NCBI RefSeq assembly: GCF_001269385.1
Contig: NZ_CXOO01000010.1
Span: 186,001-250,000 of the forward strand
Origin: Limnohabitans sp. DM1
Lineage (GTDB): Bacteria > Pseudomonadota > Gammaproteobacteria > Burkholderiales > Burkholderiaceae_C
Direction: 5' to 3'
DNA length: 64,000 nt
Under the pieces are notes generated by a model, which was not told where the DNA came from, did no database searches, and saw only the letters and a list, made by a program, of their open reading frames with translations. This document shows, piece after piece, positions 25,266 through 35,320 of the stretch (positions within the stretch are counted from its first letter, which is position 1; each line of letters opens with the position of its first letter). A program made the position numbers and the translations under genes.

Positions 25266-26639
25266 ATGCATATTCATATTCTGGGCATTTGTGGCACCTT
25301 CATGGGTGGTTTGGCAGCACTGGCACGCGAAGCCGGTCATCGGGTCACTGGTTGTGATACCGGGGTCTACCCGCCCATGAGTGAGCAACTGCTGGCTTTG
25401 GGCATCGAGTTGATCGAAGGGTTTGGCGCAGATCAAATGGTGCTGAAACCCGACATCTACGTGATCGGCAACGTGGTCAGCCGCGCCCGACTGCCCGACG
25501 GAAAGCCAAAATTTCCGCTGATGGAGGCCATTCTCGAAGCCGGAGCGCCCTACACCAGCGGCCCGCAGTGGCTGTCCGAGCATGTGCTGCAAGGTCGTCA
25601 TGTGCTGGCGGTGGCTGGCACGCACGGCAAGACCACCACCACCTCCATGCTGAGTTGGGTGCTTGAACACGCCGGTTTGCAGCCCGGTTTTCTGGTGGGC
25701 GGTGTGCCGTTGAACTTTGGCGTATCGGCACGTTTGGGCGGCGGCCGCTATTTTGTGATCGAAGCCGACGAATATGACACCGCCTTCTTCGACAAGCGCA
25801 GCAAGTTTGTGCATTACCATCCGCGCACGGCCATCCTGAACAACCTGGAATTCGACCACGCCGACATCTTCGACAACCTGGCCGCCATTGAGCGGCAATT
25901 CCATCATCTGGTGCGCACCATCCCCGGCTCTGGCCGCGTGGTGGTCAACGGCCTGGAAGAAAGCCTGACCCGAGTGCTGGCTCAAGGCTGCTGGAGCGAC
26001 GTGCGCACCTTCGGCTCGACCGTGAGTGACTTTGTGGCTGAGGGCGAGCCGTCCAGCTTCCAGGTCCGTCAGGCGGGCCAGGCCGTGGCTCAGGTGCAGT
26101 GGGCATTGGGCGGCGTGCACAACCAGCTCAACGCCCTGGCCGCCATCGCCGCAGCTGAACATATCGGCGTCAGCCCGGGCGTGGCTGCACAAGCGCTGTC
26201 CAGCTTTGAAAACGTCAAACGCCGCATGGAAGTGCGTGGCACAGTGAACGGCATCACCGTGTACGACGACTTTGCGCACCACCCCACCGCCATCCGCACC
26301 ACCGTCAACGGACTGCGTCGCCAGATCGGCCCCCATGCGCGCATCCTGGCCATCTTTGAGCCGCGCAGCAACACCATGAAGCTGGGCTCCATGAAGGGCC
26401 AATTGCCCTGGAGCCTGGAAGAAGCCGACCTGGCCTTTTGCCATTCGGGCGGGTTGGACTGGGACGCCAACGCAGCACTCGCCTCAATGGGCGAGCGGGC
26501 GCAAGTGGGTGCCAACGTGCCGGAAGTCATCCAGCAGGTGCTGGCGCAGGCCCGTCCGGGCGACCATCTGCTGTGCATGAGCAATGGCGGTTTTGGGAGC
26601 ATCCACACCCAGCTGCTGACGGCCCTGGGCCAAGCTTGA
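25266..26639 (+). CDS. mpl: UDP-N-acetylmuramate:L-alanyl-gamma-D-glutamyl-meso-DAP ligase
   Basis: 457 residues. Starts MHIHILGICGTFMGGLAALA, the Mpl form of the Mur N-terminal Rossmann domain; the ATP P-loop is VAGTHGKTTTTSM near residue 115; later FAHHPTAI and IFEPRSNTMK are typical. The enzyme reattaches recycled murein tripeptide to UDP-MurNAc, so it works in the same recycling route as AmpD at 14324. The frame is open 120 codons upstream, but only the part from ATG 25266 is family-like. Confidence 0.95.
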   Translation: MHIHILGICGTFMGGLAALAREAGHRVTGCDTGVYPPMSEQLLALGIELIEGFGADQMVLKPDIYVIGNVVSRARLPDGKPKFPLMEAILEAGAPYTSGPQWLSEHVLQGRHVLAVAGTHGKTTTTSMLSWVLEHAGLQPGFLVGGVPLNFGVSARLGGGRYFVIEADEYDTAFFDKRSKFVHYHPRTAILNNLEFDHADIFDNLAAIERQFHHLVRTIPGSGRVVVNGLEESLTRVLAQGCWSDVRTFGSTVSDFVAEGEPSSFQVRQAGQAVAQVQWALGGVHNQLNALAAIAAAEHIGVSPGVAAQALSSFENVKRRMEVRGTVNGITVYDDFAHHPTAIRTTVNGLRRQIGPHARILAIFEPRSNTMKLGSMKGQLPWSLEEADLAFCHSGGLDWDANAALASMGERAQVGANVPEVIQQVLAQARPGDHLLCMSNGGFGSIHTQLLTALGQA

Positions 26640-26687
26640 ACTGCTCGCCGAGCACCCCTCTCCTTTTGACTTGAACGAACGCGCCCC

Positions 26688-28472
26688 ATGCACGCCACCA
26701 CCTACAGCATCGAAGCCGCCGACCTTCACGCGCACCTGTTTCGCGTCACCTTGACCATCCGCGAACCGGCGCCGCAGCAGACCGTGTCACTGCCTGTCTG
26801 GATACCCGGCAGCTACCTCGTCCGGGAGTTTTCAAAAAACCTTCAAAAACTGCAAGCCCGGCAAGGCCGCCGCGCCGCCCCTGTTGCGCAGCAGGACAAA
26901 TGCACCTGGGTCATCACCTGCCGCATCGGTGAACCGCTGGTATTGAGCTACGAGGTTTATGCCTTTGACAACTCGGTTCGCACCGCCTGGCTGGACACGC
27001 AACGGGGCTTTTTCAACGGCACCAGCCTGTGCCTGCGGGTCCACGGACAAGAGCATCAACCGCAGCACTTGCAGCTGCACCCCGTCAAAGGCCAGCCCAA
27101 CTGGTTGGCAACGACGGGCCTGAAAGCCGTTGAAACCGACAAGCGAGGCTTTGGCCTGTTTCAAGCTGCTGACTATGATGAATTGGTGGACAGCCCGGTG
27201 GAGTTGGGGGCATTCTGGTCGGGAAGCTTCAAGGCCTGCGGCATCCCGCATCGCTTTGTGGTGGCCGGGGCCCTGCCCTCGTTTGACGGTGACCGGTTGT
27301 TGGCCGATACGCAAAAGATTTGCGAAACCCTCATCCGTTTCTGGCACGGCCAAGGCAAGCAGGCAGCAAGCAAAGCCCCACACAAAGATTACGTGTTCAT
27401 GCTGAACGCCGTGCACGACGGCTACGGCGGGCTGGAACACCGCAACAGCACCGCGTTGATCTGCAAACGCTCTGATCTGCCGCGCCAGACCAGCCCGCAC
27501 ACGGGTGAGGGCTACACCACCTTGCTGGGCCTGATCAGCCACGAATACTTCCACACCTGGAACGTCAAGCAACTGCGCCCTGATGCTTTTGCCCGTTATG
27601 ACTACACGCAGGAAAACTACACCCAGTTGCTGTGGTTCTTTGAAGGCTTCACCAGCTATTACGACGACCTGCTGCTGCGCCGCGCAGAGCTGATCGACGA
27701 CGCCACGTACATCCAACTGCTGGGTAAAACCATCGCCCAGGTGCAGCAAACCCCAGGCCGGCAAGTGCAGACCTTGGCACAGGCCAGCTTTGACGCCTGG
27801 GTCAAGTACTACCGGCAAGACGAGAACACCCCCAACGCCACCGTGAGTTACTACACCAAAGGCGCTCTGGTGGCGCTGTGCCTGGACCTGACGCTGCGCC
27901 AGGAATTCACGGCTGAAGGTCACACGCTGGACAGCGTGATGCGCGGCTTGTGGAAACGCTGCAAAGCCGGACCGATGCGTGAACAAGACCTGCTGGATGA
28001 ACTGCAAGCCCTCACAGGCCGCAGCTGGCAGCCTGAAATCAAGGCATGGGTCCACAGCACCACCGACTTGCCACTGCGCGATCTGCTCAGCGCACAAGGC
28101 ATCGAAGTCAGTGCCGACACATCGCCCATGGCCCAACGCCTGGGACTGCGTGTGAGCGAGACCGGCGCCAGCGTGCAGATCAAGGCCGTGCTGCGCGGCA
28201 GCGCCGCTGAAGCAGCGGGACTGGCTGCGGGGGATGAGTGGCTGGGCCTGGACGTGGGCCCTGTCAAAGGTGGTCACTCCCAGGGCGGCAGCTGGCGCCT
28301 GTCCAAATTGGACGATCTGCCTGCCCTGCTGGGGCGTGAGCGCCAGCTAATAGCCCTGGTGTCGCGAGACAAACGGCTGCTGCGCCTGCCACTGACAGTT
28401 CCAGCCCTTGCCAGCCAATGGAAACTGAGCGTGCCTGCAAACCGAAAAGCAGGCCTTTGGCCTGCCGTTTGA
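26688..28472 (+). CDS. M61-family glycyl aminopeptidase with PDZ domain
   Basis: 594 residues. N-terminal beta domain, then a zinc metallopeptidase core with SHEYFHTWNVKQLRP (HExxH, about residues 284-288) and FFEGFTSYYDDL supplying the third ligand, then a C-terminal PDZ-like domain (GSAAEAAGLAAGDEWLGL). No clear signal peptide, so probably cytoplasmic. M61 enzymes prefer N-terminal glycine or alanine. Confidence 0.92.
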   Translation: MHATTYSIEAADLHAHLFRVTLTIREPAPQQTVSLPVWIPGSYLVREFSKNLQKLQARQGRRAAPVAQQDKCTWVITCRIGEPLVLSYEVYAFDNSVRTAWLDTQRGFFNGTSLCLRVHGQEHQPQHLQLHPVKGQPNWLATTGLKAVETDKRGFGLFQAADYDELVDSPVELGAFWSGSFKACGIPHRFVVAGALPSFDGDRLLADTQKICETLIRFWHGQGKQAASKAPHKDYVFMLNAVHDGYGGLEHRNSTALICKRSDLPRQTSPHTGEGYTTLLGLISHEYFHTWNVKQLRPDAFARYDYTQENYTQLLWFFEGFTSYYDDLLLRRAELIDDATYIQLLGKTIAQVQQTPGRQVQTLAQASFDAWVKYYRQDENTPNATVSYYTKGALVALCLDLTLRQEFTAEGHTLDSVMRGLWKRCKAGPMREQDLLDELQALTGRSWQPEIKAWVHSTTDLPLRDLLSAQGIEVSADTSPMAQRLGLRVSETGASVQIKAVLRGSAAEAAGLAAGDEWLGLDVGPVKGGHSQGGSWRLSKLDDLPALLGRERQLIALVSRDKRLLRLPLTVPALASQWKLSVPANRKAGLWPAV

Positions 28473-28566
28473 TCGCTCGTATTTGCCCGGGTCTTTGACC
28501 GCCGACCGACCCTGCCCCCATCGGCCGGCAGTCGCTAAGTCCGGCATGTCCCCGGGGGTGGACAGC

Positions 28567-29433
28567 TCAGCGGCCGATCAATTCGCGGGCCAAGGCGTTC
28601 AAGCGGCTGCCGCTTTGGGTCAGTTCGGTGACCACGCTGAAATGGTTCAGGCCTGGCAGGTCTTCGCAGACGGGCACCGTCTTGGGCCCCCAGGCCTGGT
28701 GGATCAAACGGTTGTGGCGCAAAAACTCCGGGCTCTCGTCGCCCCCGACCACGGTGTAAAGCACGCCTTTGCTCGGACGCTGCCATTTGGCGGGACTGGC
28801 CATGCGCACATGCGCCGGGGTCAAGCACAAATCAGCATTCAAAAAAGGCGTTTTGCGCAGGGGCTCCAGATCAAACAAGCCTGAAATCGACAAGGCCTTG
28901 CGCACCAGGCCTGCGGGCAAATCGCGTCCCACCCGCTTCCAGTCACAGCCCAGCAGCATGGCCACCAGATGACCGCCCGCCGAATGCCCCATGACGGTGA
29001 TGTTGTCGCGATTGCCGCCATATTGGGCAATGTGTCGCCAGACCCAGGCGCTCGCCTGAGTCATCTGCAAAGCGATGTCGGGCACGGTGACAGGCTGATC
29101 CTCTGTGCCTGGGCAAAAGGCGTAATTGACCACCACGGTGCAAGCCCCCATCTCGCGCAAGGCGGGCACCACAAACGAGTGGTCTGATTTGTCCAGACTG
29201 CGCCAATAACCGCCGTGAATAAAGATCACCACAGGCGCATCTTTTTGTTCAGCCGGGAAGATGTCCAGCGTCTCCTTGGGCCCATCTCCATATGACACAT
29301 CCAGTGTGCACGGGAGTGCCTGTCGGGCCTGGGCCGAGGCGCTCATCCAGTGTGCAAAGTGGTCCGCAAAATCCGGCACCAGTGCACGGTTGTTGTACAT
29401 GCGGTCATGCCAGGCGGCGTCTTTGAGGGGCAT
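28567..29433 (-). CDS. Alpha/beta hydrolase (BD-FAE/kynurenine formamidase-like)
   Basis: 288 residues. HGGYW at 73-77 is the oxyanion motif of the hormone-sensitive-lipase-like group and GHSAGG at 149-154 is the nucleophile elbow; a histidine in GLNHFSV near the end completes the triad. The first residues (DAAWHDRMYNNRALVPD) resemble arylformamidase-type esterases. Start ATG 29433 has GGAGA 5 nt upstream; 13 further in-frame codons upstream are unlikely to be used. Confidence 0.85.
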   Translation of the reverse strand: MPLKDAAWHDRMYNNRALVPDFADHFAHWMSASAQARQALPCTLDVSYGDGPKETLDIFPAEQKDAPVVIFIHGGYWRSLDKSDHSFVVPALREMGACTVVVNYAFCPGTEDQPVTVPDIALQMTQASAWVWRHIAQYGGNRDNITVMGHSAGGHLVAMLLGCDWKRVGRDLPAGLVRKALSISGLFDLEPLRKTPFLNADLCLTPAHVRMASPAKWQRPSKGVLYTVVGGDESPEFLRHNRLIHQAWGPKTVPVCEDLPGLNHFSVVTELTQSGSRLNALARELIGR

Positions 29434-29523
29434 CTTGGTCTCCGGTTCAAATGATCCGGCATCTTGGCACAAGGGGGCGCCGTATCCTGCACAACTTGCG
29501 ACAACCTGATGCCGCAGTACCGC

Positions 29524-31749
29524 TCAAATTTTCATTTCCAAACGCAGTTGGAGGTTGCGCCAATTGCGGTCGGTGGTTTGAGCCCACTCGCGGAAGGCCC
29601 CATTGACGAAGGTGCTGCCCGTTTGGTAATCACGCGGCACCAAATTGCTGACCGTAAGCCGCAAGGCTGTGACCGCCGAAAAACGCCACAGGCCATACAC
29701 ATCCACCACCCGCTTGACCCCTTGGTAATTCAGCTGCTGCTCGGTACGCTGGGTGCTGTAATCAGGGTTCCAGTTGAGGTTGCCGCCCAAAGTCAAAGGC
29801 AGGCTGCGCATGCGGTAGTCCGCCCCCAGATTGGCCGTCATGCTGGGCTGCTGGTCCAGACGGTTGTTGGGTCCGGGCACATCCTTGACCTGCGAATGAA
29901 AAAAGCTGGTGTTGGCGCGGATATCGACCGGCAATGCATCGGCCATCCACTGATTGAGCCGGAACTTGGCCTCCAACTCCACACCTTGGGTGTAGGCATC
30001 CCCGACGTTGGCGGGTGAAGAAATGTAGCGCTGAGTCGCACTGTTGTATGCCGTGGTGTAGCGGATCAAATTCGTGATGTTGCGATGAAACAAGTTGGCA
30101 CTGAGCAAACCACCCTGATCCAGATAGCGCTCAAACGCCACATCCACACCCGTCGCCAGCTCGGGCTTCAAGTCCGGATTGCCCGTGCGGTCAGGCTGGG
30201 TCCAAGTGTTCTCCCCCAAGGAGGGCACATAGCGCGCCATCAGGTTGAAAAGCGTCGGCGTCTTGTAGCTGCGGGTCAAGCTCATACGCACCTGATCGCG
30301 CTTTTGTGCATCGGGTTTCCATACGGCATGCAAAAGTGGCGTCCAAATCGAACTTTCATTGCGCTTGAGCACACCATTGACCGTGCCTTCAGTCAAAATT
30401 GATTCGTAGCGCAAGCCCCCATAAGCCGACCAGTTGGCATTGATCTTGAATTCGTCTTGCGTGTAAGCCGCCCATCGACGGGTTTTGGCATTGAGGTTGC
30501 CTGCGTCTTCTGAACTGGCCGCATTGCCCTTTTCATCACGCTGCACCTGCTCCAACTCGACACCGCTCACGATCTGGTAGCCATTGTCCAGTGCGCGAGT
30601 CCATTTGCCATTCAAGCTGCCGCTTGTGTCTACAAAATTTTGCGTCTCAAACCCATTGCGCAGCAAGGGCTGGCCGCTGCCGCTCAACACACCGGATGCA
30701 CCGGTCTGGTCCATGCGGTAGTCATAGCGGGACTCACCCAAACCAAATCTCAGCTCCAGCCGGTCATCGGCCGACAGGCGCGCAGACCATTGGCCATTGA
30801 GCCTGCCCATGGAAAAACGGCTGTGGGTTTGTGACAGGATGCTGTCACTCACGAGAGGACTCTCTAGGGTTGTCACCCGGGCATTCAGTTGACTGTTCCA
30901 GTCGGACGCCATGACAAAGGGCATGAGCGTGAGGCTTCGCCCCTGCTCACCTTTCCATTGCAAGCGGGCATTGGCGTGAATCGCCTGGCGGTGGCCCAGG
31001 CTGGTGCTTTCGCGCACACGGTCGGTGGTTTGTGAAGAGTCTGTGACGATGGTGGACGCGTCCGCACGGTAGTTGTCCATGGCGGACACCGTGAAGGTCC
31101 CGGTCACTGGCTCGGTCTTGAGGTTGTGCACCCAATTGACCTGGCTGGAGTCTTGCCCATGCTCCTGGCTGCGGGTGATCTTCAGGTCATCAGGGCTGGC
31201 TTTTTGACCCTCGCGCAGCACAATGTTGATGGTGCCCGCAATGGCGCGTGCGCCGGTCTCGGCTGTGGGTGAGCGCAAAATTTCGATCTTCTCGACCTGT
31301 TCTGGCGTCAGAGAATCCACCGAAAAGCCAGGCGGCATGCGCTCACCATCGAGCAGGATTTGCGTGTAGCCATTGCCCAGCCCACGCATGCGAATCGCCC
31401 CGCCTCGTCCGGGTGCACCACCGATGGTCACGCCCGGCAAGCGCTTGAGCACCTCACTCAAGGTGGCATCGCCTTGTTTTTCGATTTCTTCACGGCCGAT
31501 CACGATCTTGGATGCCGTGGATTCGCGCCTCACTTCGGTGTCGATGTTGCGGTTACTGCGGATCTCCACCCTGCCCAGATCGGTGGTCGGGCTGGGCGTT
31601 GCGCTTTGCGCCAGCGCCAATCCTGGCCAGGCCGTGACACCACAGCTGGCAGCTAGCAGAAGGCGAGAAATGGGGGTCAACGTCCAGCAAGTCGGCCGAG
31701 CGACACGAGCGGTGGAAGAAAAAGTGGAGGCTAGAAAATAAGGGCGCAT
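29524..31749 (-). CDS. TonB-dependent outer membrane receptor
   Basis: 741 residues. A long signal region ends near GLALAQ (about 43-48), then comes the plug domain with LSEVLKRLPGVTIGG and GGAIRMRGLGNGYTQILLDG, then a 22-strand type beta barrel ending in an aromatic-rich tail (LQLRLEMKI). Takes up siderophores or other large ligands with TonB-ExbBD energy; the substrate is not evident. The real start could be a later TTG giving a shorter signal peptide. Stands alone, with no Fur box clearly seen. Confidence 0.88.
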   Translation of the reverse strand: MRPYFLASTFSSTARVARPTCWTLTPISRLLLAASCGVTAWPGLALAQSATPSPTTDLGRVEIRSNRNIDTEVRRESTASKIVIGREEIEKQGDATLSEVLKRLPGVTIGGAPGRGGAIRMRGLGNGYTQILLDGERMPPGFSVDSLTPEQVEKIEILRSPTAETGARAIAGTINIVLREGQKASPDDLKITRSQEHGQDSSQVNWVHNLKTEPVTGTFTVSAMDNYRADASTIVTDSSQTTDRVRESTSLGHRQAIHANARLQWKGEQGRSLTLMPFVMASDWNSQLNARVTTLESPLVSDSILSQTHSRFSMGRLNGQWSARLSADDRLELRFGLGESRYDYRMDQTGASGVLSGSGQPLLRNGFETQNFVDTSGSLNGKWTRALDNGYQIVSGVELEQVQRDEKGNAASSEDAGNLNAKTRRWAAYTQDEFKINANWSAYGGLRYESILTEGTVNGVLKRNESSIWTPLLHAVWKPDAQKRDQVRMSLTRSYKTPTLFNLMARYVPSLGENTWTQPDRTGNPDLKPELATGVDVAFERYLDQGGLLSANLFHRNITNLIRYTTAYNSATQRYISSPANVGDAYTQGVELEAKFRLNQWMADALPVDIRANTSFFHSQVKDVPGPNNRLDQQPSMTANLGADYRMRSLPLTLGGNLNWNPDYSTQRTEQQLNYQGVKRVVDVYGLWRFSAVTALRLTVSNLVPRDYQTGSTFVNGAFREWAQTTDRNWRNLQLRLEMKI

Positions 31750-31829
31750 GTGCCGATTTTGACAGCGCCCCGAGTCACTTCTTTAAAGCCCGGGTAAAGA
31801 CCGGGCCCTTATGCCCTTGGCCCAGAGAA

Positions 31830-33278
31830 TCAATCGCCCGACTTGAAGAGGGCCGCCACCTTGCGCTTGGGCTTGATGTTGGCCGAAATCGACGAACGCA
31901 CGGGCTTGGGACCACTGGGCTCCCAGCTGGGGGCCACATCGGTTTGCGAAGCCTCGTAGGGCTTTTCAAAAAACGGATCGCGGCTGATGGGCGCGGGACG
32001 AAAGCCCCCTCGGCGTGGGGACTCCAAGGCGTCACGGGGGTCAAACTCTTCACGTCGACGGCCTTCGTAGGGGCGTGCACGGGGGCGGTCTTCAGGGCGT
32101 TCGCCCCATTTTCCTGCGGAAGGGGCTGCGGGCCGTGTCTCCAGCTGCACGGTTTCGACCTCGATCTTGTTTTTGATCAGCTTTTCAATGTCGCCCACCA
32201 AGCGGGTGTCGGAAGGGCTGACCAACGTGACTGCCAAACCCGAAGCCCCGGCACGGCCGGTACGGCCAATGCGGTGCACATAGTCTTCGGCGTTGAAAGG
32301 CACATCGAAGTTGAACACCGCAGGCACATCTTTGATGTCCAGGCCACGGGCGGCCACATCGGTACACACCAGCAAATCGACTTCGCCCTTTTTGAAGGCT
32401 TCCAGCGCTTTCAGGCGCTCGTCTTGGCTCTTGTCACCGTGCAAAGCGGCAGTGCGCAAGCCTTCACGCTCCAGCGAACGGGCCAAGCGGCCGCAGCCGA
32501 GTTTGCTGTTGACAAAGATGAACGCCTGCTTGATGCCCCGGTCGTCGAGCACCTTGCGGATCACGCGGCGCTTGTCGTCGTCTTGCGCGGCGTAAAAACG
32601 CTGCTCGACCGTCGAAGCCGTCTCGTTGGGACGCGCTACCTCAATGGTGATGGGGTTTTGCAGGTAGCTGCCAGCCAGGCGCTTGATTTCGGGCGAGAAG
32701 GTGGCCGAGAACAGCAGCGTGGTGCGCTGCTTGGGCAAAAAGCTCAGGATGCGCTGCAGATCGGGCAAAAAGCCGATGTCCAACATGCGGTCGGCTTCGT
32801 CCAGCACCACATATTCCACTTGATTCAAGACCGCATTTTTGGCTTCGATGTGGTCCAGCAAACGCCCTGGCGTGGCGACCAGCACCTCCACACCTTTTTT
32901 CAGCTCCAGGGTCTGGGGCTTCATGTCCATGCCGCCAAACACCACCGCGCTGCGCAGCTGGGTGTACTTGGCGTACATCTTAATTTGTTGGGCCACCTGG
33001 TCGGCCAGCTCACGCGTGGGCAACAACACCAAAGCGCGCACCGGGTGGCGTGCTGGTGAGGTGGAGGGGTTTTCGTGCTTGAGCAGGCGCTGCAACAAAG
33101 GCAGCGAGAAAGCAGCGGTTTTGCCGGTACCGGTTTGGGCTGCGCCCATCACGTCCTGGCCCGTCAACACCACTGGAATGGCTTGGGCCTGGATGGGCGT
33201 CATGGATTCGTAGCCCATTTCGGCTACGGCTCGTGCCAGCGTGGGCGCCAGCGATAAATTGGAAAAAGAGTCGGTCAT
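31830..33278 (-). CDS. rhlE: DEAD-box RNA helicase, RhlE-like
   Basis: 482 residues. All DEAD-box motifs are present: Q motif near GYESMTPIQAQAIP, AQTGTGKT, PTRELA, VLDEADRMLD, SATF and HRIGRTGRAG, followed by a basic, arginine-rich C-terminal extension typical for RhlE. Acts in ribosome assembly or RNA turnover. Same strand as dcd, 68 bp downstream of it. Confidence 0.9.
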   Translation of the reverse strand: MTDSFSNLSLAPTLARAVAEMGYESMTPIQAQAIPVVLTGQDVMGAAQTGTGKTAAFSLPLLQRLLKHENPSTSPARHPVRALVLLPTRELADQVAQQIKMYAKYTQLRSAVVFGGMDMKPQTLELKKGVEVLVATPGRLLDHIEAKNAVLNQVEYVVLDEADRMLDIGFLPDLQRILSFLPKQRTTLLFSATFSPEIKRLAGSYLQNPITIEVARPNETASTVEQRFYAAQDDDKRRVIRKVLDDRGIKQAFIFVNSKLGCGRLARSLEREGLRTAALHGDKSQDERLKALEAFKKGEVDLLVCTDVAARGLDIKDVPAVFNFDVPFNAEDYVHRIGRTGRAGASGLAVTLVSPSDTRLVGDIEKLIKNKIEVETVQLETRPAAPSAGKWGERPEDRPRARPYEGRRREEFDPRDALESPRRGGFRPAPISRDPFFEKPYEASQTDVAPSWEPSGPKPVRSSISANIKPKRKVAALFKSGD

Positions 33279-33295
33279 TAACCCGCTATTGTCTC

Positions 33296-33319
33296 ATTTT
33301 GGGCTGAGCTCCCCAAAAT
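33296..33319. terminator. Hairpin between dcd and rhlE
   Basis: ATTTTGGG (33296-33303) and CCCAAAAT (33312-33319) pair perfectly across 8 nt. On the coding (minus) strand no T-run follows, so it may be a weak terminator or an attenuating structure. Confidence 0.35.
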
Positions 33320-33346
33320 CTGATTTTTTGACTCTGGTTTCAAGGC

Positions 33347-33916
33347 TCAGGTTTTGGGCAATGTCACGCCCACTTGGCCCTGGTATTTGCCGCCACGGTC
33401 TTTGTAGCTGGTTTCGCACACTTCGTCGCTCTCCAGGAACAGCACCTGGGCACAGCCTTCACCCGCGTAGATCTTGGCGGGCAGCGGGGTGGTGTTGCTG
33501 AACTCCAGCGTCACATAGCCTTCCCACTCCGGCTCGAAAGGCGTCACGTTCACGATGATGCCGCAGCGGGCGTAGGTGCTTTTGCCCAGGCAAATGGTCA
33601 GCACATTGCGTGGAATACGAAAGTACTCCACCGTGCGGGCCAGTGCAAAACTGTTCGGCGGGATGATGCAGACATCCCCTTCAATGTCCACAAAACTGCG
33701 GTCGTCAAAATTCTTCGGGTCAACCACCGTGCTGTAGATGTTGGTGAACACCTTGAATTCAGGGGCGCAGCGGATGTCATAGCCATAGCTGCTGGTGCCA
33801 TAGCTGACGATTTTTTGACCTGCGGCGTTTTGACGGATCTGTCCCGGCTCAAACGGCTCAATCATGCCGTGCTGCTCGGCCATGCGTCGGATCCATTTAT
33901 CGCTCTTGATGCTCAT
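33347..33916 (-). CDS. dcd: dCTP deaminase
   Basis: 189 residues, the normal length. Starts [20 protein letters not shown], the standard Dcd opening; [23 protein letters not shown] and [12 protein letters not shown] are conserved trimer and active-site segments. Makes dUTP from dCTP for dTTP synthesis. The in-frame extension upstream to 33964 is not family-like. Confidence 0.96.
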   Translation of the reverse strand: MSIKSDKWIRRMAEQHGMIEPFEPGQIRQNAAGQKIVSYGTSSYGYDIRCAPEFKVFTNIYSTVVDPKNFDDRSFVDIEGDVCIIPPNSFALARTVEYFRIPRNVLTICLGKSTYARCGIIVNVTPFEPEWEGYVTLEFSNTTPLPAKIYAGEGCAQVLFLESDEVCETSYKDRGGKYQGQVGVTLPKT

Positions 33917-33977
33917 GGTATGCCCTTTGGTGATGGGCTCGATTTTAGTGGCGATCCAGTCCAACGATGAGAGTCAC

Positions 33978-34105
33978 CACTGGATTGCCGCGTCATCATG
34001 CATCCCGCAATGCCCACGATCATCATCGCGAGCGAGGCGCGGCGATCCAGTGTGTGCGCAAGTGCTATCACTGGATGGCCGCGTCGCTGCGCTCCTCGCA
34101 ATGAC
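33978..34105. repeat. Clustered CACTGGAT repeats with inverted pair
   Basis: Three copies of a CACTGGATxGCCGCG half-unit lie between dcd and the BMP gene: one direct at 33978, one inverted ending at 34052 and one direct starting at 34069. The last two form long inverted arms (34021-34052 and 34069-34105) around a 16 nt loop. This type of sequence, ending CTCCTCGCAATGAC, is a known dispersed intergenic repeat in many proteobacteria; the region contains no gene. Confidence 0.6.
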
Positions 34106-34114
34106 ATTCAGGCC

Positions 34115-35212
34115 TCAACGCAAAACCTTGCCCTGCACACCCTGAACCAGATAGTTCATGCCCAGGATTTGGCCATCGTTCAGGCTTTGGCCTGCGGGCA
34201 GCACGGCACGGCCTTCGTTGTCGGTGATCGGACCTGCAAACGGCAACAACTTGCCCGAGCCCACCAGCTTTTGCTTGGCCAGGATTTCGTCCTGAACCTG
34301 CTTGGGCACCCTAGGGCCAAAGTCGCCGACGCGGATCATGCCGTCCTTGACGCCGCCCCACACACTGCCTGAAGTCCAGGTGCCATTCATGGCCGCCCTG
34401 ACGCGGGCCGTGTAGTAGTCGCCCCACTGGTGGGTCACGGCGATGATCTGCGCATCCGGCCCGATCTTGCGCATGTCGGAGTGGTAGGCCACGGCCATCT
34501 TGCCGCGCTCTTGGGCCGCGGCCATCACGGCGGTCGATCCCGTGTGGAAGGCGATCACATCGACATCCTGGTTGAACAAGGCCATGGCCGCTTCGCGCTC
34601 TTTGGGGGGGTCAAACCAGGCGTTGAGCCAGACCACCTTGACGTTGGCTTTGGGGTTGACCGAGCGCATGCCCAAAGTGAAGGCGTTGATGCCCTGCAGG
34701 ACTTCTGGAATCGGAAAGCCCGCCACATAACCGGCCACATTCGTTTGCGTCATGCGCCCGGCTGCGATGCCCGCCAAATAGCGGCCCTCGTAATAACGGG
34801 CGTTGGAGGCCGCCACGTTGGGTGCGGTCTTGAAGCCGGTCACTGACTCGAACTTCACATTCGGAAAGTCTTTGGCCACTCGGAGCGTGGGCTCCATGTA
34901 GCCAAAGCTGGGCGTGAAAATGATCTGGTGGCCTTGGTTAGCGAGGTCGCGGATCACGCGCTCGGCATCCGCACCCTCGGGCACATCGGCCACAAAAGTG
35001 GTCTTGACCTGATCGCCCAAAGCCCGCTCAACGGCCTTTCGGCCCTCGTCGTGCTGACGCGTCCAGCCCGCCTCGGTGATGGGCGAGACATAGACAAAAC
35101 CGGCCTTGATGGGCTCAGTAGCTTTGACTGGCGTTGGAGTGGAAGTTTGTGCCTGAACGGCAGGAAAAAAAAAGCAGGCGGCCACGAGCATGGCAGCGAG
35201 GTTTTTATACAT
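34115..35212 (-). CDS. BMP-family ABC transporter substrate-binding protein
   Basis: 365 residues. Signal peptide MYKNLAAMLVAACFFFPAVQAQ, then the basic membrane protein/PnrA-like fold: GFVYVSPITEAGWTRQHDEG and GYVAGFPIPEVLQGINAF. BMP proteins bind nucleosides or purines in the periplasm. No ATPase or permease gene is adjacent, so its transporter must be encoded elsewhere. The mature N-terminus lacks a lipobox cysteine. Confidence 0.88.
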   Translation of the reverse strand: MYKNLAAMLVAACFFFPAVQAQTSTPTPVKATEPIKAGFVYVSPITEAGWTRQHDEGRKAVERALGDQVKTTFVADVPEGADAERVIRDLANQGHQIIFTPSFGYMEPTLRVAKDFPNVKFESVTGFKTAPNVAASNARYYEGRYLAGIAAGRMTQTNVAGYVAGFPIPEVLQGINAFTLGMRSVNPKANVKVVWLNAWFDPPKEREAAMALFNQDVDVIAFHTGSTAVMAAAQERGKMAVAYHSDMRKIGPDAQIIAVTHQWGDYYTARVRAAMNGTWTSGSVWGGVKDGMIRVGDFGPRVPKQVQDEILAKQKLVGSGKLLPFAGPITDNEGRAVLPAGQSLNDGQILGMNYLVQGVQGKVLR

Positions 35213-35249
35213 GGTAGTCCTCTACATGGCCCCGAGATTGAACAAAACA

Positions 35250-35272
35250 AAGCCCGCCGGGGCGGCGGGCTT
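35250..35272 (-). terminator. Terminator between hom and the BMP gene
   Basis: AAGCCCGCC and GGCGGGCTT pair perfectly with a 5 nt loop, about 50 bp after the hom stop. On the minus strand the stem is followed by TGTTTTGTTC. Confidence 0.65.
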
Positions 35273-35320
35273 CGGGAGTGGATTTTACATGGCAAGCCAG
35301 TCCTGCTCGTCAAAAGTGCA

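Noticed and set aside
25200..26444. A 414-codon minus-strand frame opposite mpl
   Set aside because: mpl has intact Mur ligase motifs; the antisense frame is low-complexity shadow.
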